Shown here: positions 33,646-41,666 of the stretch, one piece after another
Layout of the letters: each line of letters opens with the position of its first letter
How positions within the stretch are numbered: the first letter of the stretch is position 1
Assembly (NCBI GenBank): GCA_004293815.1
Contig: RDZD01000034.1
Span: 1 to 43,814 of the forward strand
From: Cytophagales bacterium
GTDB taxonomy: Bacteria; Bacteroidota; Bacteroidia; Cytophagales; Bernardetiaceae
DNA: 43,814 bases
Reading direction: 5' to 3'
Notes under the pieces: model-generated
What the model saw: only the letters and a program-made list of their open reading frames with translations
Told to the model about the DNA's origin: nothing
Databases searched by the model: none
Translations under genes and position numbers: made by a program

Positions 33646-34080
33646 ATGCCTACCATTCAGCAGTTAATTCGTAAAGGACGCGTTATGCAGACGGTGAAGT
33701 CCAAATCACCAGCTCTGGATAGCTGCCCACAACGAAGAGGAGTTTGTACCAAAGTGTACACAACTACTCCAAAAAAGCCTAACTCTGCGCTGCGCAAAGT
33801 TGCTAAGGTTCGCCTCACCAATTCACAAGAGGTGATTGCCTATATTCCAGGCGAAGGTCACAACCTTCAAGAACACTCTATTGTGCTGATTCGCGGCGGT
33901 AGAGTAAAAGATCTTCCTGGTGTTCGTTACCACATCGTACGTGGCGCACTCGACACAGCAGGTGTAGATGGACGTCGTCAGTCTCGCTCAAAATATGGCA
34001 CCAAAAAGCCAAAACCGCAAGCAGCAGGTGCAAAAGGCGCACCAGTGAAAGGCGCACCGGCTAAAGGTAAAAAGAAATAA
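33646..34080 (+). CDS. rpsL: 30S ribosomal protein S12
   Basis: S12 sits at the decoding centre of the small subunit and helps check codon-anticodon pairing. The product is unmistakable ([56 protein letters not shown]). Lys43 and Lys88, where changes give streptomycin resistance, are wild type. At 144 residues it is longer than the usual 124 because of an Ala/Gly/Lys-rich tail (repeats of KGAP) after residue 122, a feature also seen in other Bacteroidota. It is the first gene of a short operon with rpsG. Confidence 0.98.
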   Translation: MPTIQQLIRKGRVMQTVKSKSPALDSCPQRRGVCTKVYTTTPKKPNSALRKVAKVRLTNSQEVIAYIPGEGHNLQEHSIVLIRGGRVKDLPGVRYHIVRGALDTAGVDGRRQSRSKYGTKKPKPQAAGAKGAPVKGAPAKGKKK

Positions 34081-34144
34081 GACCATTTAGGCAGTATCTC
34101 ACGCAATTTTAACATTAAAATCAGCTCAAAACTCTTTTTCAATT

Positions 34145-34627
34145 ATGAGAAAAGCAAAGCCTAAAAAAAGGGAGATTTTACCAGACCCTAAATTTAACGA
34201 TGTGATGGTTACAAAATTTGTAAATAACCTCATGTTAGATGGTAAGAAAAGTACAGCTTATGGCATTTTTTACGAAGCTCTCGAGAAAGTAGAAGAGCGT
34301 TTGGCCAAGGGTGGTGTAGAAGCTAGTGGCCTCGAAACATGGCGAAAAGCTCTCAATAATGTTATGCCTGCTTTGGAAGTTCGCAGCCGCCGTGTGGGTG
34401 GTGCTACTTTCCAAGTACCTACTGAAGTACGCCCAACGCGTAAAGTAGGTTTGGGTATGAAATGGCTCATCAATTATGCACGCTCACGCAGTGAGAAGAG
34501 CATGGTGGACAGACTCGCAGCAGAAATCATCGCAGCATCTAAAAATGAAGGTGCAGCAGTAAAGAAAAAAGACGACACGCACCGTATGGCAGAAGCCAAC
34601 AAAGCGTTCTCTCACTTCCGCTTCTAA
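34145..34627 (+). CDS. rpsG: 30S ribosomal protein S7
   Basis: S7 binds the 3' major domain of 16S rRNA and starts assembly of the small-subunit head. The product of 160 residues has the family sequence ([63 protein letters not shown] split here at EV, and [15 protein letters not shown] at the end). It lies 64 bases after rpsL. In most bacteria fusA follows; here a strong terminator follows 24 bases after the stop, and the next gene is an unrelated hydrolase. Confidence 0.98.
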   Translation: MRKAKPKKREILPDPKFNDVMVTKFVNNLMLDGKKSTAYGIFYEALEKVEERLAKGGVEASGLETWRKALNNVMPALEVRSRRVGGATFQVPTEVRPTRKVGLGMKWLINYARSRSEKSMVDRLAAEIIAASKNEGAAVKKKDDTHRMAEANKAFSHFRF

Positions 34628-34651
34628 AGCACGCTGGTTATATTAATACGC

Positions 34652-34691
34652 AAAAAGCATTGAAAGAATTTGTAACTTTCAATGCTTTTTT
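34652..34691 (+). terminator. Rho-independent terminator after rpsL-rpsG
   Basis: Perfect 15-base arms (34652-34666 and 34676-34690) enclose a 9-base loop; the core is GCATTGAAAG/CTTTCAATGC. The stem ends in a T-run. Confidence 0.92.
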
Positions 34692-34723
34692 GTTGATTTA
34701 AATCCTGCTAATTCTTCAAGATT

Positions 34724-35959
34724 ATGCCTTTCTCAAAATTATTGTTTGTATGCTGGCTTATGACCTTTCTGATGCTAGAGCATGTAAGTTGTGCACAGCC
34801 AGCCACACTTGAAAATATTCAGAGGCTTTCTTTAAGTCTTACTGACGCGAGCAGAGGCAACCGCCGTGTGGGAGTTGAGGTGTTTTATCCTAGCAAAACA
34901 ACCGATGGAAAAATTATTCCACTTGAAGCCAATATGCCTTTATTGGTTCTAGGACATGGTTTTGTGATGAGTGTAGATGCCTATGAAAACTTTGCCAAAG
35001 TGCTTTGTCCTTTGGGCTATGTTCTGGCTTTGCCCACTACAGAAGGGTCGCTTTCTCCTAGCCATGCCAATTTTGGAAAAGATTTGCTTTGGGTGGGCAA
35101 AACCCTAATGGAACGTGCTAAAAGCGATTCCCGTTTTGAACTTTACGGTTTTTTAGGCAATAAATCGGCTGTTATGGGGCATTCCATGGGCGGTGGTGCG
35201 GCTTTTCTTGCAGCTGCTGAGCAAACATTTTTTACCACTATGGTGAGCTTTGCACCCGCTGAAACCACGCCTTCGGCTATAACAGCAGCAAGGCGTATAA
35301 AAATCCCATTTTTAATTTTTGCAGGCGAAAATGATGGTGTTACTCCCCCAGAACAGCATCAAATCCCTCTTTACGAAGCCCTTCAAGCTTGTGGTTATTT
35401 ACTGACTATTAAAGGCGGTGGACATTGTTTTTTTGCAAACGATAATTTTGCATGCAGTTTTGGGGAGGCTTCTAGTACGCCTAAGCCTATTATTAGCCGA
35501 CAAAAGCAACAAGATTTAATGTTTGTTCGCCTTATTCCATGGCTTGACTATCAGTTAAAAGGAAGAGAAGCTGCTCTAAAGCTTTTTCAAGATTCTTTGC
35601 GGACTAATGAGGTTCAAAACCAATACAAATGCCCTATAGTAGATCCTGATCCCGATGAGGGCGATAGTACTGTAACAGGTTTTGAAACAAATTTTGAGGC
35701 GGTAGGCGGTCGTTTTTCTCCAAATCCGGCACAGGATTTTCTAGAGCTGCACTTCGCTGAGTCCATGCAATCTATTCACTTCTCTGCTAAACTTTTTGAC
35801 ACATCAGGACAAATGCTCAATAGCAGTGATTTAGATTTGAGAACGATAGAGGCAAAACGATGGAGAGTTTCTACTTCTCATTTGCCCAATGGCTTGTATT
35901 ATTTAAAATTAGAGTCTAAGGAAAATAGCTTTTGTATTAAATTTATAGTACAAAAATAA
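34724..35959 (+). CDS. Secreted alpha/beta hydrolase with T9SS C-terminal sorting domain
   Basis: The 411-residue product has a signal peptide (LLFVCWLMTFLMLEHVSCAQ). The hydrolase core resembles the chlorophyllase, PAF-acetylhydrolase and dienelactone hydrolase group: VGVEVFYPS, LVLGHGFVMS (oxyanion region), nucleophile Ser in VMGHSMGGGAA, acid Asp in FAGENDGVTP and His in KGGGHCFF. An acidic linker near residue 305 (DPDPDEGDST) leads to the type A sorting domain (FSPNPAQDFLELHF to FIVQK), so it is exported by the T9SS. It is probably an esterase or lipase with unknown substrate. The HTTM gene starts 10 bases downstream. It starts only 33 bases after the rpsG terminator, so its promoter is unclear. 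Confidence 0.88.
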   Translation: MPFSKLLFVCWLMTFLMLEHVSCAQPATLENIQRLSLSLTDASRGNRRVGVEVFYPSKTTDGKIIPLEANMPLLVLGHGFVMSVDAYENFAKVLCPLGYVLALPTTEGSLSPSHANFGKDLLWVGKTLMERAKSDSRFELYGFLGNKSAVMGHSMGGGAAFLAAAEQTFFTTMVSFAPAETTPSAITAARRIKIPFLIFAGENDGVTPPEQHQIPLYEALQACGYLLTIKGGGHCFFANDNFACSFGEASSTPKPIISRQKQQDLMFVRLIPWLDYQLKGREAALKLFQDSLRTNEVQNQYKCPIVDPDPDEGDSTVTGFETNFEAVGGRFSPNPAQDFLELHFAESMQSIHFSAKLFDTSGQMLNSSDLDLRTIEAKRWRVSTSHLPNGLYYLKLESKENSFCIKFIVQK

Positions 35960-35969
35960 GATTTGTGAT

Positions 35970-37391
35970 ATGAAGCCGCTCTTAGTCGCTCTCAGGACTA
36001 TTCTTTCACTTGACACCCGTTCACTTGCGCTTTATAGGATTGCGCTGGGGTTGGTTTTATTGGGTGATTTGCTCATGCGTTCACACATGTTGGTGGAGCA
36101 CTACACGGATGAGGGCATGCTCCCGCGCGTAGACCTGATTATGAGCAACTGGCAAGAGGGCACTTTTTCTGTGTTGATGCTCAACGGCACGGTGTGGTTT
36201 GCTGTGTTGTTTTTTGTGGTCTTTGGCTTGGCTTGTGTGTGCCTGTCTCTGGGTTTCTTTCCTCATATAGCTATACTTATCTGCTGGGTGGCCTATATTT
36301 CTCTTAACTTTAGAAATCCCTTTGCGAACAACTCTGGTGATTTTATGATGCTTATTTTCCTGGTCTGGAGCTTTTTTCTACCCTTCAATCACCACTTTTC
36401 GGTGCGCCCCAGCAGGAAGCGGCTGACCACCAATGAGCATTTTTCGGGGGTGAGCGCACTCTTTGTCATACAAATTTCGGTGATTTATTTTTCATCAGCA
36501 ATTTTAAAATCTGGCTACCACTGGACTAGCGGTGTAGCGGTATCTTACGCACTCCAAATGACCTATTACACAAGCGATATGGGGCGATGGCTGCTCAGCT
36601 TGCCGAGCAGCGTCCATGCAGCACTGACTTATGGCTCTTATTATCTCGAAAAATACATCATTCTTTTAGTTTTTATACCATTCAAAAACTCATGGTTTCG
36701 TTTGCTAGTCTTTTTGTCTTATTGGTGTCTGCATTTAGGTTTTGTCGTATTTTTAAGTATCGGGGCTTTCCCGTGGTATTGTATGGCTTTTTGGTTGGCT
36801 ATGTTGCCTAGGGGTGTTTGGGATGGCCTTGGCATAGCTAGAAAGAGAGGAGATGAGGACGAATTTGAAAAGCGCGAAGGGCTTTTGTCTCAAGTTTTAT
36901 CTCTTACCAGACATGCGTTTGGTGTGGCTATGATAGGACTTGTTTTGTTTTTGAACTTTATCAAAATAGATTTTGAGAACACGCCACCAGTTGTGTTAAA
37001 GATACTTTACCATTTCAAAATGAGTCAATCGTGGGGCATGTTTGCGCCTAACGCCGCTGAGGTGGCCAGTTGGGTGTCGGCCAAAGCAGAAACAAGGCAA
37101 GGTCAGTTTATTGATATTTTGGCCGAAGGCAAACCGTATCAGGATAGTCATTTTGATCACCAAGTGTTTAATTGCCGACACAGAAAGTATTTGGTCTCGC
37201 TCATGGACAGCAAATTGGAAAGCATTTCTGAGCCTTTTGCTCATTATATTTTCAGAGACTGGAATAGGGCAAACCCAACCAATCAAATTGTGAGTCTTAC
37301 CGTTTATCGCAATCTTAAATCGCTTTCTGTAGACCCCAAAAAGGCGGGCAAGGTGCGTTCGTCAACACTTTTTGAAATCAAAAAGCCTTGA
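35970..37391 (+). CDS. HTTM domain membrane protein (vitamin K carboxylase-like)
   Basis: The 473-residue integral membrane protein has the HTTM domain: LDTRSLALYRIALGLVLLGDLLMR near residue 15 (shown split as LDTRSLALYRIALG and LVLLGDLLMR), YTDEGMLPR, the loop NFRNPFANNSGDFMM, and further helices to about residue 340. A hydrophilic C-terminal region of about 130 residues follows, with MSQSWGMFAPNAAEVASWV. HTTM is the transmembrane part of gamma-glutamyl carboxylase, which oxidises vitamin K; bacterial members have no proven common activity. The 10-base gap indicates cotranscription with the secreted hydrolase, so a role in processing or folding exported proteins is possible. Confidence 0.85.
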   Translation: MKPLLVALRTILSLDTRSLALYRIALGLVLLGDLLMRSHMLVEHYTDEGMLPRVDLIMSNWQEGTFSVLMLNGTVWFAVLFFVVFGLACVCLSLGFFPHIAILICWVAYISLNFRNPFANNSGDFMMLIFLVWSFFLPFNHHFSVRPSRKRLTTNEHFSGVSALFVIQISVIYFSSAILKSGYHWTSGVAVSYALQMTYYTSDMGRWLLSLPSSVHAALTYGSYYLEKYIILLVFIPFKNSWFRLLVFLSYWCLHLGFVVFLSIGAFPWYCMAFWLAMLPRGVWDGLGIARKRGDEDEFEKREGLLSQVLSLTRHAFGVAMIGLVLFLNFIKIDFENTPPVVLKILYHFKMSQSWGMFAPNAAEVASWVSAKAETRQGQFIDILAEGKPYQDSHFDHQVFNCRHRKYLVSLMDSKLESISEPFAHYIFRDWNRANPTNQIVSLTVYRNLKSLSVDPKKAGKVRSSTLFEIKKP

Positions 37392-37608
37392 ATGAACTAA
37401 AATGGCTCTTGTTATGTAAAATTTATGAAAAAAGCAGATATAGAGGGTGTTTGATTTGTTTGAATTGCAGTTTAGATATAATCACTTAAATGAACGCTTC
37501 AGAATAATTTGACCTGTATATCAATTCCATAGTTTCCAAAAAGGCTTTGCCAATAGGTTTGTGGGACGGAGTTTACAGAGAAATTATCCTAGCTAAACAG
37601 CGACATGT
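37392..37608. other. Intergenic region between the HTTM gene and endonuclease V gene
   Basis: No gene, clear hairpin or confident promoter was seen in these 217 bases. Confidence 0.3.
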
Positions 37609-38118
37609 ATGATTCTAGCCTTTGACACCTATTATCTTCCCAACTGTGCCAAAACTGCTTGCATAGCCTTCGAGAACTGGCAAGATAGTAGTCCTAGTCA
37701 TGTTTTTACAGAAGTAAAGCCTCACAGCGAAAGCTATCAGCCTGGAGAGTTTTATAAAAGAGAGTTGCCTTGTATTCTGAGCTTGTTAGCGTCTATTCAC
37801 CTCAGGCCTATCCACTGCTTGGTAGTGGATGGTTATGTTTTTTTAGACAACCAACAGCGTTTGGGATTAGGTGGACATCTCTACCAACACTTGGCTCAGA
37901 AAGTGCCAGTGATTGGTGTGGCCAAAACAAGCTTTAAAACCATAACAACGGGTATGCAGCTGATACAGAGAGGTAAAAGCAGTAAGCCGCTTTATATCAC
38001 GGCTATAGGCGTAAGCCTAGCTGAGGCTTCTCAAAACATTCTGTCCATGCATGGTGACTACCGCATACCCACACTTCTCAAACAGCTAGACAACATGACC
38101 AAATCATCCATAGCATAA
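37609..38118 (+). CDS. nfi: Endonuclease V (deoxyinosine-specific repair nuclease)
   Basis: EndoV cuts the second phosphodiester bond 3' to deoxyinosine, starting repair of deaminated adenine. The 169-residue product keeps the core: ILAFDTYY with the first catalytic Asp (residue 6), YKRELPCIL with the Glu (residue about 49), VVDGYVFL with the next Asp, GLGGHLYQHL, PVIGVAKTSF and the C-terminal GDYRIPTLLKQLD. It lacks the N-terminal extension of E. coli Nfi (223 residues), so it is a short form. The ATG directly precedes the first core strand. No repair gene is adjacent; it converges on a small secreted protein gene. Confidence 0.9.
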   Translation: MILAFDTYYLPNCAKTACIAFENWQDSSPSHVFTEVKPHSESYQPGEFYKRELPCILSLLASIHLRPIHCLVVDGYVFLDNQQRLGLGGHLYQHLAQKVPVIGVAKTSFKTITTGMQLIQRGKSSKPLYITAIGVSLAEASQNILSMHGDYRIPTLLKQLDNMTKSSIA

Positions 38119-38168
38119 GCTTGACACCAAAACAGGCAGTCTAAGTCTAGTATCATAACATCGTGCCC

Positions 38169-38534
38169 TTATTCTTGGTAAACTACGAAGTTTTCTTGCT
38201 TTTCATTAGAAAAAACTGTGATACTGATAGATTCAGGCAAGGGGTGAGTACTTTCCATACTAGGGAAGCTAAACATCAATTGATTCCCTTTGCCAGTAAA
38301 ATAGAGCATAGTATCTGTCCTCTTTTCATGATTGAACAAGTATTTTTTTCTTGAACCACCCTTTTTCTGAGCACAGAGGAGTTCTGTAGCTTCTTCATAT
38401 CCCAATCCATAGTTAAGAGTAACATTGAAGTTGCTCCAAGTACCCTTGTACACCACATAATCATAAGCTTTTTGAGCTGAAGCTTGGTTGACAAATAGAT
38501 ATGTGATGAGAAATAATAGAAATATTTTTTTCAT
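38169..38534 (-). CDS. Small secreted hypothetical protein
   Basis: From ATG at 38534 the product has 121 residues, starting with a signal peptide (MKKIFLLFLITYLFVNQASA, cut before QKAYDY). An upstream in-frame start at 38573 is rejected since it would precede the signal. The mature part of about 100 residues reads as beta-rich (DYVVYKGTWSNFNVTLNYGL, SISITVFSNEK) and contains a short basic loop, KKGGSRKKYLF. No family is recognised. It is divergent from the TPR-CHAT gene, sharing its 164-base upstream region, so common regulation is possible but unproven. Confidence 0.6.
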   Translation of the reverse strand: MKKIFLLFLITYLFVNQASAQKAYDYVVYKGTWSNFNVTLNYGLGYEEATELLCAQKKGGSRKKYLFNHEKRTDTMLYFTGKGNQLMFSFPSMESTHPLPESISITVFSNEKQENFVVYQE

Positions 38535-38698
38535 GAGATTGGTAATGTCAAAACTTGTTTGCAAACATAACAATTTAAGAGCGTTTAACCAATGAATTAG
38601 TGTTGAAATAATTGAGATTGTCGGAATTTTAGGAGTTTAAGAATGCAGAATGAATTTATTTTTATTATCTTGCATCACCGTTAATCTTACTTGTTTTT

Positions 38699-41605
38699 AT
38701 GGTGGCTAAGTTCAAATTACTACTCTTTCTCTTATTTTTAGGTGCGCTAAGTACCAATCTACAAGCCCAGTCTATTCCCAAAAATCCCAATCTGACCGAC
38801 AAAGACGGCAAGCGACAAGGCAAATGGACGATTCTTTATGATAACAATCAGAATGTAATTACTGATACAGCTAAAACAGCATCTTATCGCCTCATTAGTT
38901 ACCAAAACGATAAGCCTATAGGCAAAGTCACCGACCACTACCGCAATGGCATAGTGCAGATGGAGGCTACGCTCCTAAGCGACCAGCCCAAAGATGTACT
39001 GGACGGGCTGGCTATTTACTATGACGAGCAAGGCAAGAAAACAATAGAAGCTATTTATAAAAATGGGACGTTAGAAAGTGAGAAGTCTTTTCTTGACCTC
39101 ACCTCTTGGCTAGGGCTTCATATGGCTGGTGCTAAATCTTACGATGAAGGCGACTATAAAAAAACTCAGAAAATATGGGAAGATGCTAAAAAACAAGCTG
39201 AAAAAGAATTCGGCAAAGAGCACACTAACTATGCCTTTTCTTGTAATAACTTGGCTCATGTATACAATATTCAAGGCTTTTACGCGCTGGCAGAGCCTTT
39301 ATTGATAGAGTCTAAAGAGATTCGTAAAAAAAACTTGGCTAACATGCCCTTTGATTATGCTCAATCCTGTAATAATTTGGCATCATTATACCTAGAGCAA
39401 GGATTTTATGACAAGGCTGAGCCTTTTTTTTTAGAAGCTAAAATTTTGTCTAATAGTACTTTAGGTAGTGATCACCCTTTTTACGCGCTTCTTTGTAACA
39501 ATTTGGCTATATTGTATTTGAAACAAAACCTTAATGCAAAAGCTGAAGCTCTTTTTATAGAGGTGAAGAACATTCGTGAAAAAAATATAGGTAAAGAACA
39601 CCCTGACTATGCGCGCTCTTGCAACAGCCTGTCAGGAGTATACCAAAAGCAGGGCTTGTACAACAAAGCGGAATCCCTTTGTGTTGAGGCTATGGATATC
39701 CGTAGAAAACTTCTAGGTAAAGAACACCCTGCTTATGCCAACTCCTGTAACAATTTGGCAGGGATATACAAAGATCAAGGCTTTTATACAAAATCAGAGT
39801 CATTGTTTATTGAGGCCAAGAACATTTATGAAAAGGTATTTAGCAAGCAGCACCCTGAATACGCACAAGCATGCAATAATTTAGCTAATCTCTATCAAAA
39901 ACAAAGATTGTATGCTCAAGCAGAGCCTTATTGTAAAGAAACCATAGAGAATAAAATTACTCAATTAGAGAATCTTATACCCACTTTTTCGGAAAAAGAA
40001 CGCATCGCTTATTTTAAAAGTATTGCTTCTTTCTTCACAAACTTCCAAGACTTTACACTTGCTTATTACAAGCAAAAACCCCAGATTGTATCTGAGCTAT
40101 ACAACCAAACGCTTCTGACCAAAGGCATTGTCTTTGCCTCAACCCAAAAAATGCGCAAACAAATTCTCAACAGTGGAGATAGCTCTTTGATTAAAGATTA
40201 TGACAACTGGAAAACTCAAAAAGATGCTTACAACAAACTTCTTCAAACGTCTAAACAAGAACAAGAAAAGAAGGGAGTCAATCTCGATAAACTAGCCTCT
40301 GATATCAATGACTTGGAAAGAAACCTTTCCAAACGCTCAACTCTTTTTGCAGATAACCTACAAACAAAAAGCTACACTTGGCAGCAAGTACAAGAAAAAC
40401 TAGGCAAAAACGAGGTCGTAGTAGAAATTATCCGCACACTCAGAACGCGTGGTTATGACAGTTTGGGCAGAAATATCCAAGATACCGTTTATGTCGCTCT
40501 CTTTGTAACCCCAAAAACTAAAGCCCAGCCCGATATCGTGATTCTAGAAAATGGTAAAGAACTAGAAACAACCCATTTGAATTTCTATAAAAATACCATT
40601 CAATTCACCCTAGAAAATAACAGCTCTTACAGTCAGTACTGGCAGCCCATTGCTGAGAAATTAAAACAGCTCAATAAAAAAGGATTCACCAAAATCTATT
40701 TTTCGCCAGATGGGGTTTATCATCAAATCAGTCTTAATACCCTGAAAGACCCCAAAAGCAAAAAGTTTTTGTTAGAGTCCCAAAACATTCAGCTCCTAGG
40801 CTCAAGCCGCGACTTGATAGAGTTTGGTATAAATCAAACAGATCTGAGCCGTAATTTTGAGGCTTATAAAGCTTACTTGCTGGGTTTTCCTATTTACAAT
40901 CTAGAAGACCAAAACAGTAAGCAGGAAGGCAAAGACCGAAACTTTTCGGTTTTGCAAGGAGTTGCAGGTAAAAATATCAGTTTACTGCCTGGCACAAAGG
41001 CTGAAATTGAGGTGATTAAAGGCTATTTTAACCAAAAAAATATTTCTACAAATGTTTTCATTGAAGCAAATGCCAATGAAGAAAACGTCAAATCTTTTAC
41101 TTCGCCCACCGTTTTGCATGTGGCCACGCATGGCTTTTTCATACCAGCCATTCAAAGCTCAGAAGTCCAAACCCTGCAAGACGCAGCCAATCGCAATCTC
41201 TTGGAAAATCCTTTCTTGCGTTCTGGTCTGCTACTTTCGGGCTGCGAAAACCCTAAATCAACTGAAGAAGACGGCATTCTGACCGCCGAAGAAGCCATGA
41301 ATTTGAGTCTTGAAAATACGGAACTGGTAGTACTTTCGGCCTGCGAAACAGGCTTGGGCGACATTCAAAATGGCGAGGGCGTGTTTGGTTTACAACGGGC
41401 ATTTCAACAAGCTGGTGCAAAAACCATTCTCATGTCTTTGTGGAAAGTGTCGGACGAAGCCACACAGCTGTTAATGAGCGAGTTTTACAAAAACTTACTC
41501 GCAGGAAAGTCCAAACGTGATGCTTTCAAAGCCGCTCAGCTCACACTCAAACAAAAATATCCAGAACCTTATTTCTGGGGTGCTTTTGTGATGGCGGGGG
41601 AGTGA
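38699..41605 (+). CDS. Exported MORN-like / TPR / CHAT-domain peptidase
   Basis: The 968 residues include a signal peptide (1-24, ending LQAQS), a MORN-like region (about 28-125: KDGKRQGKWTILYD, LDGLAIYYDEQGKK), six TPR units at exact 42-residue spacing (CNNLA or CNSLS at 182, 224, 266, 308, 350, 392), a helical linker (430-560) and a C-terminal CHAT domain. The caspase-like dyad is visible as His811 (HVATHGFF) and Cys882 (LSACETG), with the family motifs GEGVFGLQRAFQQAGA and SLWKVSD. CHAT peptidases are usually intracellular, activated through their TPRs; here the signal peptide indicates export. No gasdermin or CRISPR partner is adjacent. A second TPR-CHAT gene starts 61 bases downstream. 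Confidence 0.92.
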   Translation: MVAKFKLLLFLLFLGALSTNLQAQSIPKNPNLTDKDGKRQGKWTILYDNNQNVITDTAKTASYRLISYQNDKPIGKVTDHYRNGIVQMEATLLSDQPKDVLDGLAIYYDEQGKKTIEAIYKNGTLESEKSFLDLTSWLGLHMAGAKSYDEGDYKKTQKIWEDAKKQAEKEFGKEHTNYAFSCNNLAHVYNIQGFYALAEPLLIESKEIRKKNLANMPFDYAQSCNNLASLYLEQGFYDKAEPFFLEAKILSNSTLGSDHPFYALLCNNLAILYLKQNLNAKAEALFIEVKNIREKNIGKEHPDYARSCNSLSGVYQKQGLYNKAESLCVEAMDIRRKLLGKEHPAYANSCNNLAGIYKDQGFYTKSESLFIEAKNIYEKVFSKQHPEYAQACNNLANLYQKQRLYAQAEPYCKETIENKITQLENLIPTFSEKERIAYFKSIASFFTNFQDFTLAYYKQKPQIVSELYNQTLLTKGIVFASTQKMRKQILNSGDSSLIKDYDNWKTQKDAYNKLLQTSKQEQEKKGVNLDKLASDINDLERNLSKRSTLFADNLQTKSYTWQQVQEKLGKNEVVVEIIRTLRTRGYDSLGRNIQDTVYVALFVTPKTKAQPDIVILENGKELETTHLNFYKNTIQFTLENNSSYSQYWQPIAEKLKQLNKKGFTKIYFSPDGVYHQISLNTLKDPKSKKFLLESQNIQLLGSSRDLIEFGINQTDLSRNFEAYKAYLLGFPIYNLEDQNSKQEGKDRNFSVLQGVAGKNISLLPGTKAEIEVIKGYFNQKNISTNVFIEANANEENVKSFTSPTVLHVATHGFFIPAIQSSEVQTLQDAANRNLLENPFLRSGLLLSGCENPKSTEEDGILTAEEAMNLSLENTELVVLSACETGLGDIQNGEGVFGLQRAFQQAGAKTILMSLWKVSDEATQLLMSEFYKNLLAGKSKRDAFKAAQLTLKQKYPEPYFWGAFVMAGE

Positions 41606-41666
41606 TTTTTGTTCTGATACTTTAACCTTTAAAACACCACCTTGCGAGTCCATTAACGAACAAAAT

